Source: an uncultured Eubacteriales bacterium
Lineage (GTDB): Bacteria; Bacillota_A; Clostridia; Oscillospirales; Oscillospiraceae
Direction: 5' to 3'
DNA length: 8,703 bases
Assembly: GCA_949739085.1 (NCBI GenBank)
Contig: CATIYU010000188.1
Span: 1-8,703, forward strand
Position 1 is the first letter of the stretch. Every line of letters starts with the position of its first letter. The notes beneath the pieces are model-generated. The model searched no databases. It had not been told where the DNA came from and saw only the letters and a program-made list of their open reading frames with translations. Of this stretch, positions 1 to 5,197 are shown piece after piece. Both the position numbers and the translations under genes were made by a program.

Positions 1-47
1 CACTGAAATTCTTGAAGCTGCTGGTGGTTCAGGCTTGTTTCCTCCAT
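1..47 (-). CDS. 5' end of an unidentified gene running off the left edge
   Basis: Fifteen codons are visible on the minus strand, reading MEETSLNHQQLQEFQ, before the window ends. The start is chosen because a strong ribosome site (AAGGAGGA) lies 5 bases upstream of the ATG at 47. The same frame stays open upstream for about 16 more codons back to a TAA, so the start is not certain. A second minus-strand frame with no ATG, ending at 29, overlaps the start and includes AFSSIRLTPPARR. It looks familiar to me from small ORFs in conjugative elements of gut Clostridia, but I cannot name a family. The function is unknown. Confidence 0.42.
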   Translation of the reverse strand, partial: MEETSLNHQQLQEFQ

Positions 48-163
48 ATAGTCCTCCTTGCCGGCGGCGTCAATCTGATAGACGAAAAGGCCGCCTTACA
101 GGCGTATGCCCAGGCAGCCTTTTCCCTATTGCTATCTGTTGTTTCCCGTCCTTTTTCCCTTTT

Positions 164-192
164 AGACTATCCTATCTCCTTCTCTTTGTCAA
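164..192 (-). promoter_or_regulatory. possible weak promoter for the left-edge gene
   Basis: On the minus strand a perfect TTGACA (192-187) is followed after 17 bases by TAGTCT (169-164), which matches TATAAT at only three of six positions. It lies about 115 bases upstream of the ATG at 47. A ribosome-site-like AAGGAGGT (206-199) overlaps the area, and two GTATAC palindromes (195-200, 217-222) flank it. The -35 match and spacing are seen directly. Promoter activity is inferred and weak. Confidence 0.3.
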
Positions 193-257
193 GGGTATAC
201 CTCCTTAATTCATATGGTATACTTCAAACAAAAGTTCCGATTTAGTTGACACACCTA

Positions 258-292
258 CCGTCAAAAGTCTGACGGCCGGCCATCCGGCTTTT
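258..292. repeat. two adjacent small inverted repeats
   Basis: CCGTCA (258-263) and TGACGG (270-275) form a perfect 6-bp inverted repeat with a 6-base loop. GCCGG (275-279) and CCGGC (284-288) form a second one with a 4-base loop, followed by TTTT at 289-292. On the plus strand the second could act as a weak terminator that insulates the kinase promoter just downstream. The rest of positions 48-296 shows no convincing gene. Confidence 0.4.
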
Positions 293-296
293 GTTC

Positions 297-325
297 TTGC
301 TATCGTAAGTAGGAAATGCTATAAT
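297..325 (+). promoter_or_regulatory. sigma-A promoter of the kinase-regulator operon
   Basis: TTGCTA (297-302) and a perfect TATAAT (320-325) are separated by 17 bases. TG at 317-318 gives an extended -10 element. Transcription would start near 332, about 40 bases before the kinase ATG. A 7-bp inverted repeat, AATAGTT (323-329) with AACTATT (343-349), overlaps the -10 and start site and could be an operator for a repressor, but no candidate protein is seen. No copy of the 21-bp-period repeat found at 2423-2456 is recognisable here, so direct autoregulation by the LytTR regulator is not supported. Confidence 0.72.
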
Positions 326-370
326 AGTTGCGCCCAAAACAAAACTATTTGGAAAGAGATTGAGAACATC

Positions 371-1672
371 ATGCCTTCATTAAGTGATCTTTTCCTTGGA
401 TTTTTGGACAGCCTGACAGGACATTTGGCGCTGGCAGTCTATCTGCTGGCGGTAACAGGCGAGCGCGCGATCTGGAGGCGGCTGAAAAAATTACCGCTTC
501 TGGTTCTCTCCCCGCTCAGTTATATTCTGCTCTCTGTTGGACTGTATACAATTCCGGAATTGAGGATGTTCCAATATTACATCAGCTCTTTCAGCAATCT
601 TCTCCTGTGCGCTTTATGGGTATGGTGGACATGGAGATGGGGGTTCTGGCAGTCCTTTGCCGCCACATGTATGGCGGGGATTTTCCAGGTGGCGGACGCA
701 ACTGTGTCCATGATGGTCCCACTTCCATTTACCGCGGCAGCCGGACTGCACCTGGGACTCAGTATTGCCGTTTCCCTGCTGCTGTACAAGCTGCGGTTCG
801 GAACGTGGTTTCGCCTGCTGCTGGACAACAATTCCGCGCCGTGGCGGACAGCCCTGCTGCTGTTTGCTCTGGAGACGGCCATGGAGATGCTTCTCCGGCT
901 GGCATCCGGCATTCAGAGCCGCTTCCTGACATTCTACTACCTGCTGGTGGTGGTGATGGTACTGCTGATAGCCGTGCTGGTGGTCCACCTGGCCCAGCGG
1001 TTCAGCGCCGCCCGGAAAATACAGGCCCAGCAGGATGTAATCGCCCAACAGCGGCTCTACGAGCAGGACCTGGAGGTAATCCGCCGCGAGGTCCGCGCCT
1101 TTCGCCACGACTATAAAAATCTTCTGGCGGGCCTGTCCCGGCAGGGGGAGGAGGGACTGCGCCAGACCCTGTCCGAGCTGGACGCCGGGTTTGACCTGCG
1201 GCTTGGGAGGAAAATCCAGACATCCACCCAAATCGGTAATTTACAGATTCCGGAGGTTCGGAGCCTCCTCTTAAGCAAACTCACCGTTATGCGGGAGAAG
1301 GGGGTGGAGTGCCGTCTGGAAGCGCTTTATCCGGTTACGGCTGTGGATATGGATATATGGGACTTCGTCCGCTGCCTGGGCATTCTGATAGACAACGCTG
1401 TGGAGGCCGCGCTGGACGCGGAACAGCCCTGGGTGGAGATCGTGCTGCTGGCGCGGGACGGCGGGGTGTTTCTGCGGGTATCCAATCCCTATTCAAATAC
1501 CATTGAGCCGGGAAAGCTGTGGAGCTGCGGTTGGTCCACCAAGGGGGAGGGCCGGGGCGTGGGCCTGTCCAGCTACCAGCATATTCTGGAGGGCCACCCC
1601 AACGTCTCTCCCTGCACCAGTTGGGAGAACGGCGTATTTGTCCAGGAGCTGACCGTAGGGGGCAGACTATGA
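371..1672 (+). CDS. AgrC-type membrane sensor histidine kinase (GHKL family)
   Basis: This is a 433-residue sensor kinase of the family that works with LytTR regulators (AgrC, ComD, BlpH). Residues 1-210 are strongly hydrophobic, with about six membrane segments and no large extracellular domain, as in peptide-pheromone receptors. Residues 210-240 look like a coiled linker. The phosphoacceptor is probably His246 in the motif FRHDYKNLL. The GHKL ATPase domain follows, with the N box around D341-N342 (GILIDNAVEAA) and the glycine box GEGRGVGLS at 392-400. Its stop overlaps the regulator start (ATGA at 1669-1672), so the two are translationally coupled. The ribosome site is poor (GGAAAGAG, about 12 bases before the ATG). 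No AgrB/AgrD pair or double-glycine precursor peptide is visible in the window, so the ligand is unknown. Family assignment is strong; signal specificity is inference. Confidence 0.93.
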   Translation: MPSLSDLFLGFLDSLTGHLALAVYLLAVTGERAIWRRLKKLPLLVLSPLSYILLSVGLYTIPELRMFQYYISSFSNLLLCALWVWWTWRWGFWQSFAATCMAGIFQVADATVSMMVPLPFTAAAGLHLGLSIAVSLLLYKLRFGTWFRLLLDNNSAPWRTALLLFALETAMEMLLRLASGIQSRFLTFYYLLVVVMVLLIAVLVVHLAQRFSAARKIQAQQDVIAQQRLYEQDLEVIRREVRAFRHDYKNLLAGLSRQGEEGLRQTLSELDAGFDLRLGRKIQTSTQIGNLQIPEVRSLLLSKLTVMREKGVECRLEALYPVTAVDMDIWDFVRCLGILIDNAVEAALDAEQPWVEIVLLARDGGVFLRVSNPYSNTIEPGKLWSCGWSTKGEGRGVGLSSYQHILEGHPNVSPCTSWENGVFVQELTVGGRL

Positions 1673-2406
1673 TCAGCATTTATCTTTGCGACGACGACGA
1701 TGCTGTCCGCCACCAAATCCAGACCGCCCTAGAGTGGAAGATCTTTGTTGAAAATTATGATATGAAGGTTATATGCAGCGCCGCCAGCGCGCAGGAGCTG
1801 CTGGACGCGGTGGAGCAGGGCGGGCAGGGCGTCTACTTCCTGGACGTGGAGCTGAAGGACGGAGAATGGGACGGCTTCCGGCTGGGGCGGGAGCTGCGGC
1901 GGCGGGACCCCCGCAGCACGTTGGTCTATATCACCAGCTACGGCGACCTGGCCTGGCGCACCTTCCAGTATCATCTGGAGGCGTTTGACTACATTGTGAA
2001 GGGAGCGGAGCCAATTGGACCTCCAGCGGCAAGGTGCCTGGATGAGATCCACGCGCGCCTGCTGGCAGAGCGTCAGGCTCCGACAGAGATGTTCACCCTG
2101 CGGACGGGAGACATTGTGCGCCATGTCCCCCTGCGCGACATCCTCTTTTTTGAAACCGCCTCCGTCCCCCACCACGTCTTTCTCTACACGTCCGGCAGCC
2201 GCATGGACTTTTTAGGCAGCCTCAACCAGCTGGAGGTTCAGCTGGGGGCGCAATTTATCCGCACGCACCGGGCCTATCTGGTCGCGGCAGACAAGATTGA
2301 AGCGGTGGACTTGAAGCACAACAGGCTGTGGGCTGGCGGCCATGAGTGTCTGCTTTCCCGGGCCGGGAAGGCGGAGCTGCGCAAGAAAACGGGAGGAACC
2401 CTGTGA
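1669..2406 (+). CDS. LytTR-family response regulator (AgrA/ComE/BlpR type)
   Basis: This is a 245-residue DNA-binding response regulator. The frame is open upstream inside the kinase, but the start is placed at the ATG overlapping the kinase stop because the receiver begins there (MISIYLCDDDDA). The acidic cluster is D8-D11 and the phosphoacceptor is D59 in VYFLDVEL. The switch residues lie in YITSY (about 87-91), and the conserved lysine is in DYIVKG near 112. The LytTR domain covers about residues 138-240, with ILFFE, the FIRTHRAYLVA segment and the terminal LSRAGKAEL. LytTR proteins bind as dimers to two 9-bp repeats spaced about 21 bp apart. Such a repeat begins 17 bases after this stop codon, so the likely target is the gene pair downstream. 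The last codons lie within a long hairpin (2388-2420). Confidence 0.93.
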   Translation: MISIYLCDDDDAVRHQIQTALEWKIFVENYDMKVICSAASAQELLDAVEQGGQGVYFLDVELKDGEWDGFRLGRELRRRDPRSTLVYITSYGDLAWRTFQYHLEAFDYIVKGAEPIGPPAARCLDEIHARLLAERQAPTEMFTLRTGDIVRHVPLRDILFFETASVPHHVFLYTSGSRMDFLGSLNQLEVQLGAQFIRTHRAYLVAADKIEAVDLKHNRLWAGGHECLLSRAGKAELRKKTGGTL

Positions 2407-2420
2407 GGGTCCCTCCCGTT
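2388..2420 (+). terminator. long hairpin over the regulator stop codon
   Basis: AACGGGAGG (2388-2396) pairs with CCTCCCGTT (2412-2420), and ACCCT (2398-2402) pairs with AGGGT (2406-2410). Together they give a 14-bp stem with one mismatch and a 3-base loop. The stop codon lies in the loop and adjacent stem. There is no immediate T run (CCATTT follows), so termination may be partial, or the hairpin may mainly protect the 3' end. It separates the kinase-regulator message from the next promoter region. Confidence 0.55.
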
Positions 2421-2422
2421 CC

Positions 2423-2456
2423 ATTTAGGAAATTTTGCTGTTTATTCAGGAAATTT
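2423..2456 (+). promoter_or_regulatory. tandem LytTR-type operator
   Basis: ATTTAGGAAATTT (2423-2435) and ATTCAGGAAATTT (2444-2456) match at 12 of 13 positions with a period of exactly 21 bp. LytTR regulators such as ComE, BlpR and PlnC/D bind direct repeats with this period, and ATTYAGG resembles the core of the ComE/BlpR boxes as I remember them. The site lies between a LytTR regulator and a short downstream operon. The repeat and its spacing are seen directly; binding by the neighbouring regulator is inferred. Confidence 0.78.
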
Positions 2457-2467
2457 GAACCACAAGG

Positions 2468-2512
2468 CCCCGTTTATGTGGTATGTTTGCTATCGCAAAC
2501 GGCAGAACGGGG
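2468..2512 (+). repeat. nested inverted repeat ending at the ribosome site
   Basis: The outer arms CCCCGTT (2468-2474) and AACGGGG (2506-2512) are perfect 7-bp complements. Inside them GTTTGC (2485-2490) and GCAAAC (2495-2500) form a perfect 6-bp hairpin with loop TATC. The outer right arm directly abuts the Shine-Dalgarno AAGGAGGT (2513-2520) of the DUF6440 gene. In a transcript reading through from the regulator both stems could form; in one starting near 2494 neither would. It may therefore affect translation or serve as a protein-binding palindrome. Confidence 0.5.
2479..2487 (+). promoter_or_regulatory. possible extended -10 of the activated promoter
   Basis: TGGTATGTT is an extended -10 (TGn plus TATGTT, four of six matches to TATAAT). 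It begins 22 bases after the second operator repeat. The expected -35 region (about 2459-2464) has no match to TTGACA, which fits a promoter needing an activator. Transcription would start near 2494, inside the nested inverted repeat. Confidence 0.38.
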
Positions 2513-2527
2513 AAGGAGGTGGAACAT

Positions 2528-2707
2528 ATGGCAAAAGACCGTTTTGTGGAGGTCTACTCCCAGGGCGTCCTTAACGTGGCAAAGATTATCGTTGATACGG
2601 AAACAGGCGTGAACTACCTGCTGGGATCCCATGGAAAACAGCAGGGAACTGGGCTGACTGTTTTGGTCGGCCAGGATGGCAAGCCTGTCGTCACCCCCGT
2701 CAAGTAA
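2528..2707 (+). CDS. DUF6440-family small protein
   Basis: This 59-residue soluble protein has the features I associate with DUF6440: RFVEVY near the N-terminus, the central IIVDTETGVNYLL (about 20-32), a glycine-rich stretch, and the C-terminal DGKPVVTPV (50-58). The start is set at 2528 because a near-perfect ribosome site (AAGGAGGT, 2513-2520) lies 7 bases upstream; an in-frame ATG at 2483 lacks one. The biochemical role of the family is not known to me. It has no signal peptide or membrane segment, so it should be cytoplasmic. It is the first gene after the LytTR operator and so the best candidate target of the two-component system. The next gene begins 36 bases after its stop. Confidence 0.85.
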   Translation: MAKDRFVEVYSQGVLNVAKIIVDTETGVNYLLGSHGKQQGTGLTVLVGQDGKPVVTPVK

Positions 2708-2743
2708 AGGCGGCCGTACAAATCAAGAGCAGAGGGACGAAAT

Positions 2744-3151
2744 ATGAAATCAAAAGTTACCTTAAAGGAAATTGTCGGGACAAAAATTATTTACGCGGTG
2801 CTCCTTGCCGTCTACTACTGGATGTGGGCAAGACGGGATTGGCATGGTTATTATGACGTAATCCAACATGGGGTTGTCATATTCACCATTCTATTTTTTA
2901 TCTTGCAGGCAGGCCGTATTCGGAAGTACCGTAAAGAGGAACAGGACGAGCGGGCAATGCAAGCTCTGCGCAGGGCCGACGCGATTGGATTAAAAATAAT
3001 GGCGGCCGCCGCTGTTATCATTGCCTTTGCGTGCGCTGTCGCGTTCATAGACGGAAGAGTAGCGGGCTATGCCCTCGTTGGAACGCTCCTGGTCATAGCG
3101 GTATTGCGATTCATACTGTTTTGCCTGATGACCAACGGAGAAGCTCAGTAG
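2744..3151 (+). CDS. four-helix integral membrane protein, DUF2178-like
   Basis: The 135-residue product has four predicted membrane segments, about residues 12-28, 37-57, 82-102 and 107-128. Segments 2 and 3 are joined by a very charged, probably cytoplasmic loop (58-80) containing RKEEQDERAMQALRRADA. The DERxxxxxxRA pattern before a helix pair resembles DUF2178-type small membrane proteins of unknown function; this is pattern recognition only. A ribosome site (AGAGGG) sits about 7 bases before the ATG. It is the last gene before a strong terminator, so it is probably co-transcribed with the DUF6440 gene. In LytTR peptide systems small membrane proteins in this place are often immunity or accessory proteins; that role here is inference. 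Confidence 0.83.
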   Translation: MKSKVTLKEIVGTKIIYAVLLAVYYWMWARRDWHGYYDVIQHGVVIFTILFFILQAGRIRKYRKEEQDERAMQALRRADAIGLKIMAAAAVIIAFACAVAFIDGRVAGYALVGTLLVIAVLRFILFCLMTNGEAQ

Positions 3152-3165
3152 GGCCCTTAGAGTAA

Positions 3166-3203
3166 AGCCGGCGGGGCTCCCGGCGGAAGCGCCGCCTCCG
3201 GCT
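3166..3203 (-). terminator. GC-rich inverted repeat, possible terminator of the ABC operon
   Basis: AGCCGG (3166-3171) pairs with CCGGCT (3198-3203), and inside them GGCG (3182-3185) pairs with CGCC (3190-3193). Read on the minus strand, the outer stem is followed by a short T run (TTTA), so it could stop transcription from the ABC operon that ends at 3329. It could equally be a processing hairpin of the plus-strand message. The T run is short, hence the low confidence. Confidence 0.35.
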
Positions 3204-3231
3204 GACTTGTAAAGAAGCTCTATCTATTCTG

Positions 3232-3262
3232 GACGGTGTAGCTGTAGCTGCGCCGTCTTTTT
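3232..3262 (+). terminator. rho-independent terminator of the plus-strand cluster
   Basis: GACGGTG (3232-3238) pairs with CGCCGTC (3251-3257) in a 7-bp stem with one G-T wobble, followed directly by TTTTT. The loop contains a further small AGC/GCT pairing. It lies 81 bases after the membrane-protein stop codon and before the converging ABC operon. No T run follows it on the other strand, so it should act for the plus strand only. Confidence 0.75.
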
Positions 3263-3328
3263 CACTGTTTTGCAGATCTTCCCGGAACAGCTCCGGCGCT
3301 TCAGCAAGAAACGCATCTTTTCATGGGG

Positions 3329-4003
3329 CTACTCCTCCTCCGCAGTCAGCTTCCCATCGCGCATATGGAGCACAGCATCCGCCGCCGCAGACACCGCCGG
3401 GTCGTGGGTCACGATAATCACACAGCGCCCCTCATCCCGTGCCAGCGTGCCCAGGATGGAGATGATCTTCTCCGTGTTCTCCGTATCCAGATTGCCCGTG
3501 GGCTCGTCCGCCAGGATAATCTCGCTGCCTGCGGCCAGGGCCCGGGCGATGGCCACCCGCTGCTGCTCCCCGCCGGAGAGCATGTTTGGCATCCGGGCCA
3601 GCTGGTCCTCCCTCAGCCCCACCGCCAGCAGCTTTTCCCGCGCCAGGGCGTCCGCCTCTTTCCGCGGCGCCTTGCGCAGATAAAGGGGATACGCCCCGTT
3701 TTCCAGCACTGTCAGGTGGTAAAAGAGGTTGAAATTCTGGTAAATCACCGACACATGCTCCAGCCGGTAGCTGTCCCGGTCCAGCTGGTCCGTGGACGTC
3801 CCCTGGTAGCACACGCTGCCCCGGGAGGGCACGTCCAGTCCCGCCAGCAGGGACAGCAGGGTGGTCTTGCCGCTGCCGGAGGCCCCCACAATGGCGTACA
3901 GCCGCCCCATCTCGAACCCGGCGCTGACGCCGCTGACCGCCCGCACAGTCTGATAGGCGTTGCGGTACTCGTATTCCACCTGGTCCACTGTCAAGATCGC
4001 CAT
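3329..4003 (-). CDS. ABC transporter ATP-binding protein (MacB/BceA/LolD type)
   Basis: The 224-residue ATPase powers the two FtsX-type permeases encoded just upstream. All nucleotide-binding motifs are intact: Walker A GASGSGKTT (40-48), Q-loop Q89 (VIYQNFNLF), signature LSGGEQQR (142-149), Walker B IILADEPTGNLD (162-173) and H-loop H200 (VTHD). LADEPTGNLD is typical of the MacB/LolD/BceA branch of exporters and peptide-resistance pumps. The start is the ATG at 4003, preceded by GGAGGA, which overlaps the end of the small permease gene; only 2 bases separate that stop from this ATG. The frame continues upstream but only through permease sequence. It ends the three-gene operon. The substrate is unknown. 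Confidence 0.94.
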   Translation of the reverse strand: MAILTVDQVEYEYRNAYQTVRAVSGVSAGFEMGRLYAIVGASGSGKTTLLSLLAGLDVPSRGSVCYQGTSTDQLDRDSYRLEHVSVIYQNFNLFYHLTVLENGAYPLYLRKAPRKEADALAREKLLAVGLREDQLARMPNMLSGGEQQRVAIARALAAGSEIILADEPTGNLDTENTEKIISILGTLARDEGRCVIIVTHDPAVSAAADAVLHMRDGKLTAEEE

Positions 4004-4005
4004 GG

Positions 4006-5193
4006 CTATTCCTCCGTTTTCATCAGTTTCATCACATTCACCCGGGTCATGCTCTCCACGGCCACCGCCGCGCCGGCCCAAAACACCGCCAAACTTGCCC
4101 CGGCCCAGACCAATGCGCCGCCGGAGAGTCCGCCCTCCAGCAAGACCCCCGCCAGGCCGCCCAGCACCGCCCCCGCCGCCGTCAACAGCACATACTCCTC
4201 AAACACCATCAGGAACACCCGCCCCCGCTTCATACCTAGGGAGCGCATCACCGCGAACTCCCGGACCCGGCCACGAGTGGTGAGGTAGGCGGCGAAGAAG
4301 CTGATCCCGCCACACAGCGCTATCAGTACCGGCAGCAGCATCCGCAGCAGGGAGAGGTTGGCCTGGAACTCCCCCATCGCCGCCAGATAGGTTTCGTCCT
4401 GCACCAGGACGCCATAGGTGATGGAGCCGCCGGTATTGGAGAGCTTTGGCTCCACGAAGGTCTCAAAAATGGCGGCTTTGCACTCGTCCAGCCGGGCGTT
4501 GTCCCCGATATCGAAGGAGCAGCTCTCCACCAGGAACGCCTCGGAGAGCCCCTCCTGCCGCTGGACGTAGAAGGGACACCAGATCACGTCCCCCGGCCCG
4601 CCGGAGACAGTTCCGATGACCTGGAGGTCCACCGGCATCCCGTCCTCCGCCGCTGCGGTCACATAGAGCGCCCCATCCGGCCCCGGCCGGGCTTCCAGGC
4701 CCTCCGGAACCAGGCACACCCGCTGGTCCGTGCGGAACACGGTCTCCTCCCACCCCTCCTGGAGCTCAATGGAAGCCCCCTCCACGGCGGACAGTGCGCT
4801 GTCGGAATCAAAGCTTAAGATCCGCCGCAGTTCCATATCCGCTGGTTCCTGCAAAGGCATGGCGGCCAGAGTCCGTACATCCCGCACATACTCGTCCAGA
4901 TAGCAGCCCCGCTCGTGGCGCATCCCCATCAGCATGTCCACAAAGGCCGAGATCATCCCCAGATTGCTGCTGTTCTGCCCCTGGGCACTGGTGACCACAC
5001 ACTGGATTCGGGCGTTCTGCTCCAGCTCCGCCATGGCAGCCTCCTGCCGCGCGGACAGGCTGTATAGCGCTGCCGAGGCGAACACCCCCAGCGCAGCCAC
5101 GGCCATCAGCAGGGCGCTGCTGCCCTTCCGCCGCCACAGCACCGCCAGGGTCAGCCGCCGGAGGGCACGGCCTGTTTTTCTGGACTGCTCCAT
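4006..5193 (-). CDS. small FtsX-type ABC permease
   Basis: The 395-residue membrane protein has the MacB-like plan. One N-terminal helix (about 26-47) is followed by a large extracytoplasmic domain (48-283), then three helices (about 284-304, 327-353 and 360-380). The FtsX-domain loop REFAVMRSLGMKRGRV (311-326) joins the first two C-terminal helices and would contact the ATPase. The ATG at 5193 follows the stop of the larger permease by 4 bases, with an AAAGGAAAG ribosome site inside that gene, so the two are coupled. With the larger permease it probably forms a heterodimeric transporter. Such pumps export or sense antimicrobial peptides, lipoproteins or drugs; no substrate can be read from the sequence. 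Confidence 0.88.
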   Translation of the reverse strand: MEQSRKTGRALRRLTLAVLWRRKGSSALLMAVAALGVFASAALYSLSARQEAAMAELEQNARIQCVVTSAQGQNSSNLGMISAFVDMLMGMRHERGCYLDEYVRDVRTLAAMPLQEPADMELRRILSFDSDSALSAVEGASIELQEGWEETVFRTDQRVCLVPEGLEARPGPDGALYVTAAAEDGMPVDLQVIGTVSGGPGDVIWCPFYVQRQEGLSEAFLVESCSFDIGDNARLDECKAAIFETFVEPKLSNTGGSITYGVLVQDETYLAAMGEFQANLSLLRMLLPVLIALCGGISFFAAYLTTRGRVREFAVMRSLGMKRGRVFLMVFEEYVLLTAAGAVLGGLAGVLLEGGLSGGALVWAGASLAVFWAGAAVAVESMTRVNVMKLMKTEE

Positions 5194-5197
5194 ATGC

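Noticed and set aside
172..192. Six-codon minus-strand ORF starting with TTG after AAGGAGGT
   Set aside because: Too short and with an unusual start; the same bases serve better as a -35 element, and nothing supports translation.
12..245. Open plus-strand frame of 77 codons at the left edge
   Set aside because: It lacks a ribosome site, and the opposite strand holds a better-supported start at 47 with AAGGAGGA; the predicted peptide resembles no family.
221..370. Second copy of the LytTR operator upstream of the kinase
   Set aside because: AGGAAAT occurs at 312-318, but there is no partner 21 bp away, so autoregulation through the same site is not supported.
614..1231. Minus-strand frame of 205 codons inside the kinase gene
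   Set aside because: Low-complexity composition, no ribosome site, and complete overlap with a well-supported kinase.
1519..1668. Upstream extension of the LytTR regulator frame inside the kinase gene
   Set aside because: The receiver domain begins at the ATG at 1669, which overlaps the kinase stop in a typical coupled arrangement; the extra 50 residues are arginine- and glycine-rich shadow sequence.
3323..4288. Long plus-strand frame of 321 codons opposite the ABC genes
   Set aside because: It is antisense to a complete ATPase with all motifs intact; its His/Gln/Pro-rich composition is typical of a GC-rich shadow frame.
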